Source: JAITWN01 sp964388175
GTDB taxonomy: Bacteria; Pseudomonadota; Gammaproteobacteria; SZUA-140
Reading direction: 5' to 3'
Assembly: GCA_964388175.1 (NCBI GenBank)
Contig: CAYLYS010000061.1
Coordinates: 1-14,946 of the forward strand
Length of the DNA stretch: 14,946 bases
The position numbers were made by a program, and so were the translations under genes. Positions 7,871-13,377 of the stretch are shown here, piece by piece. Positions within the stretch are counted from its first letter, which is position 1. Every line of letters starts with the position of its first letter. Below the pieces are notes generated by a model that had not been told where the DNA came from, did not search any database, and saw only the letters and a list, made by a program, of their open reading frames with translations.

Positions 7871-8851
7871 GTGGCGCGGCCGAAGGTCGCTCTGGCGCTC
7901 GGCAGCGGTTCGGCGCGCGGCTGGTCGCACATCGGCGTCATCGAGGCGCTTGCCGACGCCGGGATCGAGCCGGATATCGTCTGCGGGGCGTCGATCGGCG
8001 CGCTGGTCGGCGCGGCCTGGGTCACCGGCCGACTCGACCGGCTGCGCGCCTGGGTCGAAACCGCGGGCTGGCGCCATATCGCGGGCCTGGTCGATGTCAG
8101 CCTGTCCAGCGGTGGCTTGATCGAGACGACCAAAATCGGCGCTTTTCTGCGCGATCTCGGCATCGATGCCGAGATCGAATTCTGCGCCCGGCCTTATGCC
8201 GCGGTGGCCACCGATATGGCCAGCGGTCGCGAGGTCTGGCTGCGCCGCGGCGCCATCGATCAGGCGGTGCGCGCCTCCATCGCCTTGCCGGGTATTTTCA
8301 GTCCGGTATTGCACGAGGGGCGCTGGCTGCTCGATGGCGGTCTGGTCAATCCCGTGCCGGTGTCGGCCTGTCGCGCGCTCGGCGCCGAGATCATCATCGC
8401 GGTCAATCTCAACGGCGATCTGCTGCAGCGGCGTGCCGATGAACTGTCCGCCGTGCCGGACGATAGCCAAGCCGATACCCAGGCCGATGTCCAGGCCGAT
8501 ACCGGACCCGGTATCAGCCCCGGCGGTATCGGCCTGTCGGCGGATGCGCTCGCCTGGGTGATGAAGCGCGTGCCGAAATCGCTGCGTGAGCAGACCACGC
8601 TCATCGCGCCGAAACTGCTTAGCGCGAACCACAAGGCGCCGGCCTATTTCGACGTCATGGCGAAGGCGATCCACATCATGCAGGACCAGATCACGCGTTC
8701 GCGGCTCGCCGGTGAACCGCCGCACATCATGCTGATGCCGCGCTTGCCCGGCATCGGTCTCATGGAGTTCCATCGTGGCCGTGAGGCGATCGCCGAAGGA
8801 CGTGCCTGCGCCGAGCGCGCGCTGCCCGCTATCCGTCAGTATCTGGCCTGA
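7871..8851 (+). CDS. rssA: RssA-like patatin-family phospholipase
   Basis: A patatin-fold serine lipid hydrolase (Ser-Asp dyad) of the RssA/NTE type, 326 aa. Visible elements are the oxyanion-hole GSGSARG at 11-17 within LALGSGSARGWSHIGVIEAL, the nucleophile elbow GASIG with S41, and the dyad aspartate D155 in LLDGGLVNPVP. The N-terminal 180 residues and the C-terminal SRLAGEPPHIM...FHRGREAIAEG align by eye with E. coli RssA (301 aa). No membrane segment is seen. The GTG start abuts the lnt stop, so it probably rides the lnt transcript; a lipid hydrolase beside an acyltransferase that consumes phospholipid acyl chains is suggestive but unproven. Oddity: residues about 190-222 form an extra linker containing repeated Q-A-D units (see the repeat entry). 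The natural substrate of RssA is not firmly known. Confidence 0.88.
   Translation: MARPKVALALGSGSARGWSHIGVIEALADAGIEPDIVCGASIGALVGAAWVTGRLDRLRAWVETAGWRHIAGLVDVSLSSGGLIETTKIGAFLRDLGIDAEIEFCARPYAAVATDMASGREVWLRRGAIDQAVRASIALPGIFSPVLHEGRWLLDGGLVNPVPVSACRALGAEIIIAVNLNGDLLQRRADELSAVPDDSQADTQADVQADTGPGISPGGIGLSADALAWVMKRVPKSLREQTTLIAPKLLSANHKAPAYFDVMAKAIHIMQDQITRSRLAGEPPHIMLMPRLPGIGLMEFHRGREAIAEGRACAERALPAIRQYLA
8469..8536 (+). repeat. 12-bp tandem units and nested inverted repeats inside rssA
   Basis: About three imperfect 12-bp units (CCAGGCCGATAC-type) run from 8468 to 8502 and encode the Q-A-D repeats (SQADTQADVQADTG). They overlap a perfect 13-bp inverted repeat, CAGGCCGATACCG at 8492-8504 and CGGTATCGGCCTG at 8524-8536. 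A competing perfect 8-bp hairpin with a 2-base loop is nested between the arms (8498-8505 with 8508-8515). The repeats sit in a linker between conserved blocks of the enzyme, so they look like a slippage-driven expansion. Confidence 0.75.
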
Positions 8852-8853
8852 TC

Positions 8854-8885
8854 CCGTGCCCTGCCCGCGCGGGGCGGCGGGACGG
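8854..8885 (+). terminator. Bulged GC hairpin after rssA, weak terminator candidate
   Basis: Three base bases after the rssA stop, CCGT/ACGG, CCC/GGG and GCCC/GGGC can stack into an interrupted stem of 11 bp around a 5-base loop. No T-run follows, so intrinsic termination is doubtful. The rest of the 254-base interval to the next confident gene holds only the small ORF listed separately. Confidence 0.25.
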
Positions 8886-8995
8886 CCTCGTCTGGCGTCG
8901 TTTGCCGCGGAGTGCGGGCATGGCAGCCGCAATGCCGGCCCGGATTCAAAGACCAGAGATTCGGAGATGAAGGTTCAGGGAATGGAGAGCAGGAG

Positions 8996-9109
8996 ATGGA
9001 TAGATCCATGGCGGCATTGACGCGTTCGAACCGCTCCCCGCGCCCTGAGCCGGCTGCGGATGCCGGCGTCCGCATTCGCCCGTCCTCCAGGCGCTATGCT
9101 CGATCATGA
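8996..9109 (+). CDS. Possible 37-aa upstream ORF coupled to the PACE gene
   Basis: A short frame, MDRSMAALTRSNRS..., begins at ATG 8996, with GGAG at 8984-8987 eight bases before it. Its TGA (9107-9109) overlaps the ATG of the next gene as ATGA. The peptide is basic and rich in Arg, Pro and Ala, and I recognise no family. The downstream gene itself lacks a good Shine-Dalgarno, so coupling through this ORF is conceivable. It could equally be a chance frame; there is no strong coding signature. Confidence 0.2.
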   Translation: MDRSMAALTRSNRSPRPEPAADAGVRIRPSSRRYARS

Positions 9110-9540
9110 CACCGAAGAGACGCCGCCTGGTGCAGGCGCTCCTGTATGAGGCTTTCGCGCTCGCGCTGGTGGTGCCTTTCCTGGCCATCGTGCTCGATCG
9201 CTCGCCGTCGCGGGTGTTGCCGCTGGCGCTGGCGATGTCGATCACCGCGGTGACGTGGAATTATGTATTCAATGCCCTGTTCGAGCGCTGGGAGGCCGGC
9301 CAGGCGGTGAAAGGGCGTTCCTTCCGTCGCCGTCTCGCTCACGGTACGGTGTTTCAGGGCGGGCTGGTCCTGATGCTGGTGCCGATGATGGCGTGGTGGC
9401 TGGATATTTCCCTGGCCCAGGCATTTTTCGCCGACCTGGCTGTCCTCGTATTCTTTTTCGTGTATACCATCGCATTTACCTGGCTGTTTGATCGGGTGTT
9501 CGGTTTGCCGGAGTCTGCCGCTCCGCATGACCGGCGCTGA
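9106..9540 (+). CDS. PACE-family (AceI-like) multidrug efflux protein
   Basis: A small inner-membrane protein of 144 aa with four predicted helices (about 10-30, 37-58, 79-98, 105-128) in two homologous halves, the layout of the Proteobacterial Antimicrobial Compound Efflux family. It aligns by eye with Acinetobacter AceI: RRRLVQALLYEA at 5-16 places E15 exactly where AceI has its essential helix-1 glutamate; TWNYVFNALFE at 50-60 matches the W-N-x-x-F-N motif; and FVYTIAFTWLFDRVF at 118-132 matches the last helix. Known members export chlorhexidine, acriflavine or polyamine-like cations by proton exchange. Oddity: the second half has VFQGG (Q84) where AceI has FEGG. No LysR-type regulator is adjacent, although one often accompanies these genes. 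TATGCT at 9095-9100 resembles a -10 box but would leave almost no leader. A housekeeping polyamine or cation role is as likely as drug resistance. Confidence 0.85.
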   Translation: MTPKRRRLVQALLYEAFALALVVPFLAIVLDRSPSRVLPLALAMSITAVTWNYVFNALFERWEAGQAVKGRSFRRRLAHGTVFQGGLVLMLVPMMAWWLDISLAQAFFADLAVLVFFFVYTIAFTWLFDRVFGLPESAAPHDRR

Positions 9541-9544
9541 CCGT

Positions 9545-9577
9545 GGATTTGCCGGGGATTTGCCGAGGCTTTGCCGA
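9545..9577 (+). repeat. Three tandem copies of an 11-bp unit
   Basis: GGATTTGCCGG, GGATTTGCCGA and GGCTTTGCCGA follow each other exactly from 9545 to 9577, starting 4 bases after the PACE stop and ending just before the Shine-Dalgarno of the next gene. They may be a replication-slippage product or a small protein-binding array; nothing in the sequence decides between these. Confidence 0.7.
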
Positions 9578-9597
9578 TCTCAGGGGGGGCGCGGCAC

Positions 9598-10230
9598 ATG
9601 TGGGCGAGTCGCTGTGAACCGCTGGCGGACATGGCCGGCCGGCGCGTTTTCATCGAACGGGAAGGGCGGCCGGCATCCTGCGCCGAGGTGCTGCGCGGCT
9701 GGCAGGACGATGCCGGTCTGCGCACGCTGTTCAGCGCGGTGCTGGCGGAAGCGCCCTATCTTGCCTTGCGCTGGGAAATGCCCGCCGTCACCACGGCGAC
9801 ACTCGCGCACGGTTTCGAGTGCGTGCTGCTGGACAGTCCATGGCTGCAGCGGTCCGCCGATCATGCCGCCTTCGCCGATCATTTCGTTGGCGCCTGCGCG
9901 CGCGGCGTGGTGAGTTTCGCCAATCTCGGCGCGGATGCGCTGCTGATCGTGCCCTGTCCCCCGCCCCGTACTCCGCTCTCTACCCCGCGCTCTACCTTGG
10001 CGGCGGAGGCGGATTACGCGCATCTGGCGGCTTTTCTGCGCACCGCGCCCGCATGGCAGCAGCATGCCCTGTGGCAGGCGGTGGCGCAGGCGCTGGCGTC
10101 GCGTCTCGGCGCGCGGCCGCTGTGGCTCAGCACGGCCGGGGCGGCGGTGCCGTGGCTGCATGTGCGCCTGGACGAACGGCCCAAATACTATGGTTATGCG
10201 CCTTATGCGGCGATTCCCCGCGGAACATGA
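9598..10230 (+). CDS. Conserved hypothetical protein, DUF6940-like
   Basis: A 210-aa protein without signal peptide or membrane helix, presumably cytoplasmic. I chose ATG 9598 because AGGGGGGG lies at 9582-9589, eight bases upstream; a TTG at 9571 would add nine residues and start inside the tandem repeats. Conserved-looking blocks are APYLALRWEMP, FECVLLDSPWL, VVSFANLGADALLIVPCP, YAHLAAFLRTAPAWQQHALW and, at the C-terminus, WLSTAGAAVPWLHVRLDERPKYY. From memory these resemble the uncharacterised DUF6940 family. The invariant-looking WLHVRLD-RPKYY tail suggests a real enzyme or ligand-binding site, but the function is unknown. A Pro/Thr/Ser-rich variable insert (PPPRTPLSTPRSTLAAEAD) interrupts the middle. 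The stop overlaps the next gene as ATGA, so the two probably act together. Confidence 0.7.
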   Translation: MWASRCEPLADMAGRRVFIEREGRPASCAEVLRGWQDDAGLRTLFSAVLAEAPYLALRWEMPAVTTATLAHGFECVLLDSPWLQRSADHAAFADHFVGACARGVVSFANLGADALLIVPCPPPRTPLSTPRSTLAAEADYAHLAAFLRTAPAWQQHALWQAVAQALASRLGARPLWLSTAGAAVPWLHVRLDERPKYYGYAPYAAIPRGT

Positions 10231-11210
10231 CAAGCATGAAAATAGGGATGATGGCCTGCCTGCTGGCGCTGATCGCGCTACCGATCACGCTGCCCGCGGC
10301 CGAGAAGAACGGCCGGCTGGTGGTGGACATCGAGGTGGAGGGGACGCAGACCTGGCATGCGGGGCGTGATCATGGCCGTGCCCGCATCGTCGAACGTTAT
10401 CATCTGCTCATTCCGCTGCGCTCGGATGGCGTTCCTTCCTCGGTGAATGCCATCGTGCCGGGTTATGCCGGCACGCAGATCGGCCGCGCGGCACAGGCGC
10501 AGCGCAATGCGATGAGGCGTCAGGGCATCGTCGTGGCGCCGTCTCCGGCGACGCCCGAGGTCGCCATGGCGCTCCAGGAGGCGCTGGCGGGCGAGATGCA
10601 GAAGCAGCAGGCGAGTTGCGGCGGCGATACGGCCTGCCATGCGCGGATGGCCGTGCGCTATGCCCAGGAATCCGCCGCCATCGCCTATCCGGGGGCGGTG
10701 GTCGCCGGTGATGGCGGCGACGGTGCGGAACGCTTTCTTTATTACAGCGGCTATCCGGGTTGCAGCGCCGAAATCGACATTCGCATCGATAATGTGTCCG
10801 AGGGCGCTTACGCCGATGCTGGCGGCATGATCCCGGTCATCGATAAAGCGGAAGCGCGCTATGCCGGCAATGCGGGCGAGCGCAACGTGCTGTGCCAGAG
10901 CCAGCAGCTGGTTTACGATCTGAAGGAAGACCGCATTTACATGTATGGCCTGAATCCGGCCGCGGCGCGCGGTTTTTATCAGCGCAGCGAACGCGGCCAG
11001 ATACGGGTGCGCAGCGCGGACATCGAGGTCGGCGGCTTTGCCGAACTGCTGGAATGGGTGAATGCCCAGCTGCGCCAGGCGCCCGATGCGGGCGAGCGCA
11101 GCGCGGTGCTGCGTCCGCCGGCGCGGCCGCTGGTGGGTATTGCCACCGCCGGCGCGACATTCGACGGCAGTATCGAGGTCAGGCTCGACTGGCGTTTTCT
11201 GCCGGAATGA
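10227..11210 (+). CDS. Secreted protein of unknown function
   Basis: A 327-aa protein starting at ATG 10227, which overlaps the previous stop as ATGA; a second ATG three codons on (10236) is also possible. An N-terminal signal peptide (hydrophobic run about residues 7-20, A-x-A-like site TLPAAEK near 25) predicts export to the periplasm or outside. There is no lipobox and no other membrane segment. The mature chain has four cysteines: C131 and C137 in ASCGGDTACHARM, C179 in GYPGCSAEI and C223 in NVLCQSQQ, compatible with two disulfides. It is rich in beta-strand-like stretches and ends in SIEVRLDWRFLPE. I recognise no family or catalytic motif. The frame can be read upstream to 9819, but that part overlaps the DUF6940-like gene and is rejected. 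It ends 83 bases before a strong terminator. Confidence 0.72.
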   Translation: MTSMKIGMMACLLALIALPITLPAAEKNGRLVVDIEVEGTQTWHAGRDHGRARIVERYHLLIPLRSDGVPSSVNAIVPGYAGTQIGRAAQAQRNAMRRQGIVVAPSPATPEVAMALQEALAGEMQKQQASCGGDTACHARMAVRYAQESAAIAYPGAVVAGDGGDGAERFLYYSGYPGCSAEIDIRIDNVSEGAYADAGGMIPVIDKAEARYAGNAGERNVLCQSQQLVYDLKEDRIYMYGLNPAAARGFYQRSERGQIRVRSADIEVGGFAELLEWVNAQLRQAPDAGERSAVLRPPARPLVGIATAGATFDGSIEVRLDWRFLPE

Positions 11211-11293
11211 ACGCCGCTGCAGATGGCGCCGTAGGGTGAGCAAGGCCATGGCTGCGTGGAATTGCAGCCGCCGCATTTGATGCCGCCGTGACG

Positions 11294-11334
11294 AACGGCG
11301 GGGCGGCGCATCGGCATCGTCCCGCCGTTTTTTA
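11294..11334 (+). terminator. Rho-independent terminator
   Basis: A perfect 9-bp inverted repeat, AACGGCGGG at 11294-11302 and CCCGCCGTT at 11321-11329, with an 18-base loop, is followed directly by TTTTATT. The T-tract is on the plus strand, so it ends transcription of the gene stopping at 11210. This is the clearest intrinsic terminator in the window. Confidence 0.88.
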
Positions 11335-11364
11335 TTGCGAATGGGCGCGGGCCGGCGGTCGCGC

Positions 11365-11370
11365 TAGAAT
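11365..11370 (+). promoter_or_regulatory. Candidate -10 element for the 11435-12552 gene pair
   Basis: TAGAAT at 11365-11370 (5/6 to TATAAT, context GCGCTAGAATGG) lies 64 bases before the next start and directly after the terminator, where a new promoter is expected. No good -35 is present at 16-18 bp; TTGCGA at 11335-11340 is 24 bp away, which is too far. Confidence 0.35.
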
Positions 11371-11434
11371 GGCGGCTGCGACCCGTGCTGCGCTCATCCC
11401 CTCCTTCCGAACAGCAATATCCGGAGCCGAAGCC

Positions 11435-11803
11435 ATGGAAATCGAAGCGAAGCCAACCGAAGCGAGCAGGCTGCAATCGAACCGCACGCTGACCGTCGTC
11501 ATCTATGCACTTTATGCCGCCTCGCTGCTGGTCGGCATGACGGCGCTGGTGGCGATCGTGATCAACTACATCAAGAAGGACGACGTCGCCGGCACCTATC
11601 TGGAGAGCCATTTCCGCTGGCAGATCCGCACCTTCTGGTACGGTCTGCTGTGGGCGGTGATCGGCTTCGTGACCTATGTGCTGCTGATCGGCATGCTCAT
11701 CCTGTTCATCGATTTCGTCTGGTTCCTCTACCGCATCATCAAGGGCTGGCTCTACCTCAACGAAAACCGTCCGATGTATGCGGAGGAGGCGCGCTCGGCA
11801 TGA
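11435..11803 (+). CDS. Small DUF4870/Tic20-like membrane protein
   Basis: A 122-aa integral membrane protein with three hydrophobic segments (about residues 20-45, 70-90 and 88-108, the last two nearly contiguous). The block YLESHFRWQIRTFWYGLLW is typical of small bacterial membrane proteins usually assigned to the DUF4870/Tic20-like group, whose function is unknown. ATG 11435 has CGGAG at 11422-11426 with eight-base spacing; the frame is open upstream to 11288, but that would run through the terminator and lacks conserved sequence. The final codons overlap the methyltransferase start (ATGA at 11800-11803), so the two genes form a coupled pair. The family assignment is from pattern memory, while the membrane topology is seen directly. 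Confidence 0.75.
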   Translation: MEIEAKPTEASRLQSNRTLTVVIYALYAASLLVGMTALVAIVINYIKKDDVAGTYLESHFRWQIRTFWYGLLWAVIGFVTYVLLIGMLILFIDFVWFLYRIIKGWLYLNENRPMYAEEARSA

Positions 11804-12552
11804 GCACGGAAACGCAGCGCTGGGATGCCGCGCAGTATCGCGCCAATGCCAGCTTCGTCGCCGAGCTCGGTGTGCCCGTGCTCGCGCTGCTTGCGCCGCG
11901 TCGCGGCGAACGCATCCTCGATCTGGGCTGCGGGGACGGTGCGCTGACGGCGGAAATCGCGGCGCTCGGTGGCGTGGTGCTCGGCATCGACGCCGGCGCC
12001 GACATGGTCGCGGCGGCGCGGGCGCGCGGCCTGCAGGTGCAGCGCATGGACGGCCAGGCGCTGAGCTTCGACGGTGAGTTCGATGCGGTGTTTTCCAACG
12101 CGGCGCTGCACTGGATGAAAGCGCCCGAGCGCGTCATCGACGGCGTCTGGCGTGCGCTCAGGCCGGGCGGGCGCTTCGTTGCTGAGTTCGGCGCCGCCGG
12201 CAATGTCGCCACCATCGTCGCCGCGCTGGAGAGGGCGCTTGCCGCGCGCGGTCTGGCGGCCGTTTCGCCGTGGTTTTTTCCCGAACCGGAGGCGTACCGT
12301 CAATTGCTCGAAGCGCGTGGGTTCACGATCGATCACTTGGAGTGTTTTCCCCGTCCGACGCTGCTGCCGGGCGATGTCGGCGCCTGGCTGGAAACCTTCG
12401 CCCAGACTCACCTCGCCGTCGTCCCCGCCGGCGACAGGCCGGCGCTGATCGCCGAACTGGTGGAGGCGCTGCGGGCACCGCTCAGCGACGAGGCGGGCGA
12501 CTGGCGCGCCGATTACGTGCGCCTGCGCTTTGCGGCGCGCCGGCCGGGCTGA
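11800..12552 (+). CDS. Class I SAM-dependent methyltransferase
   Basis: A 250-aa soluble methyltransferase. Motif I is LDLGCGDGAL (40-49), followed by an acidic residue in VVLGIDAG for ribose binding, a motif II/III-like QRMDGQALSF and FDAVFSNAALHWM, then ALRPGGRFVAEFG (the post-IV strand-loop). The N-terminal QRWDAAQYRANASFVAELG resembles the trans-aconitate methyltransferase and BioC-like group, but the C-terminal half (FFPEPEAYRQLLEARGFTIDHLECFPRPT...) gives no certain substrate, so no symbol is assigned. GGAGGAGG at 11782-11789 is a strong ribosome-binding site ten bases before ATG 11800, located inside the upstream gene. It converges with ybeL across a short gap; no terminator is visible in between. 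Confidence 0.88.
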   Translation: MSTETQRWDAAQYRANASFVAELGVPVLALLAPRRGERILDLGCGDGALTAEIAALGGVVLGIDAGADMVAAARARGLQVQRMDGQALSFDGEFDAVFSNAALHWMKAPERVIDGVWRALRPGGRFVAEFGAAGNVATIVAALERALAARGLAAVSPWFFPEPEAYRQLLEARGFTIDHLECFPRPTLLPGDVGAWLETFAQTHLAVVPAGDRPALIAELVEALRAPLSDEAGDWRADYVRLRFAARRPG

Positions 12553-12582
12553 GCCGGGCGCCAACGGTGTGATCCGGCGGTG

Positions 12583-12792
12583 ATCAGGCGGAGATCAGGT
12601 GTCGCCGCCGCGCGTGAAGGCGGTTCCGCTGCAATGCNNNNNNNNNNNNNNNNNNNNNNNNNNNNNNNNNNNNNNNNNNNNNNNNNNNNNNNNNNNNNNN
12701 NNNNNNNNNNNNNNNNNNNNNNNNNNNNNNNNNNNNNATCAGGCGGAGATCAGGTGTCGCCGCCGCGCGTGAAGGCGGTTCCGCTGCAATGC
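12583..12792. other. Assembly gap (100 N) flanked by identical 55-base ends
   Basis: Ns fill 12638-12737. The 55 bases on the left (12583-12637) are identical to the 55 bases on the right (12738-12792), and the identity runs exactly to both gap edges. This is what a scaffolder leaves when two contigs that overlap by one k-mer are joined without merging. If merged, the methyltransferase and ybeL would be separated by only 42 bases and the left copy would vanish. Frames that read through the Ns are meaningless. Confidence 0.9.
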
Positions 12793-13283
12793 GGGCAGGC
12801 CGGAATCCGCGCCGTGGCGTGGAAGCGCAGTTCGTGTCCGCAGCCGAGGCAGCGCAGCGCGCCGAGGCTGGTGATCTCGCCGGTGTGGTAGGTCGCGGCG
12901 GCGCGCGCCCGCTGCTCCAGCGCCAGTAATTCCAGGCGGGTACGGTCGGCAACGCCGGCGAACAGTTCGAGCAGGCGTTTTTCCACGATGTCGATGTCCA
13001 GCCGCAGCCAGTCCATCAGCTCGCCGCCCTTTTCCCCGATTTCCCCCCTGGCGAGAAAGGCGGCGGCGTCCTCGATGTCGCGACGCAGGTAATCGCCGAT
13101 CCGCTGCGCCTCTTCGCGCGTGAGTTCGCCGAGTTCCACCGCCTTGTCCTGCGCCGTTTCCAGCAGATAGGCCAGTTTGGGGCGCAGTTCCAGATCCGCT
13201 TCATCCGCCGCGGCGCGGATGCGCTCCATCATGCGCTCGTAGGCCGCGATCAGCCGGTATTCGTATCCTTCCGGTTCGTTCAT
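12750..13283 (-). CDS. ybeL: Zinc-ribbon protein YbeL (DUF1451)
   Basis: A 177-aa cytoplasmic protein of the YbeL/DUF1451 family: a long charged, helical and probably coiled-coil N-terminal part (about 8-130) followed by a C-terminal zinc ribbon with C145, C148, C163 and C166 (CLGCGHEL ... PACPHCSG, CxxC-x14-CxxC). Function is unknown; the ribbon suggests nucleic-acid or protein contact. It is divergent from leuS with 94 bases between starts, matching the ybeL-leuS neighbourhood in E. coli, which strengthens the assignment. The start is read from CAT at 13281-13283; no strong Shine-Dalgarno precedes it. The stop lies in the 55-base segment duplicated at the assembly gap, so the gene itself is complete on the right-hand side and a spurious copy of its last codons appears at 12595-12637. 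Confidence 0.9.
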   Translation of the reverse strand: MNEPEGYEYRLIAAYERMMERIRAAADEADLELRPKLAYLLETAQDKAVELGELTREEAQRIGDYLRRDIEDAAAFLARGEIGEKGGELMDWLRLDIDIVEKRLLELFAGVADRTRLELLALEQRARAAATYHTGEITSLGALRCLGCGHELRFHATARIPACPHCSGTAFTRGGDT

Positions 13284-13301
13284 GTCCGCTTACCCGTCGT
13301 A

Positions 13302-13331
13302 TTGTCCAGCGCAGCCGCGCTACGGTATGCT
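13302..13331 (+). promoter_or_regulatory. Candidate leuS promoter in the ybeL-leuS divergent region
   Basis: TTGTCC (13302-13307) and TATGCT (13326-13331) with an 18-bp spacer form a plausible sigma70 promoter 46 bases before the leuS start. The -10 overlaps the palindrome TGCTAGCA (13328-13335), so a minus-strand promoter for ybeL could share it. A small hairpin, CTGGC-TTT-GCCAG at 13349-13361, follows in the leuS leader; its role is unknown. Confidence 0.5.
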
Positions 13332-13377
13332 AGCACTCTTTCCCGCTCCTGGCTTTGCCAGCTAAGTTACTGCCGTC

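Noticed and set aside
7081..8442. 453-aa plus-strand frame across the lnt-rssA junction
   Set aside because: It is an Arg/Ala-rich frame-shifted shadow crossing two genes that each have intact catalytic motifs.
6095..8932. 945-aa open frame on the minus strand opposite corC, lnt and rssA
   Set aside because: Its sequence is low-complexity Arg/Ala/Gln/His typical of antisense frames in GC-rich genes, and the plus strand holds clear enzymes with catalytic residues.
9819..11210. 463-aa version of the secreted protein starting upstream
   Set aside because: The extra 136 residues are the out-of-frame reading of the DUF6940-like gene and would bury the signal peptide that begins at 10227.
12583..12792. 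Genuine 55-bp direct repeat, such as an attachment site or target duplication
   Set aside because: The repeat abuts the Ns exactly on both sides, which is expected of an unmerged contig overlap and not of an element boundary.
12580..12952. ORFs on both strands running through the N block
   Set aside because: They exist only because Ns do not encode stops; the flanks are a duplicated 55-mer of ybeL's 3' end.
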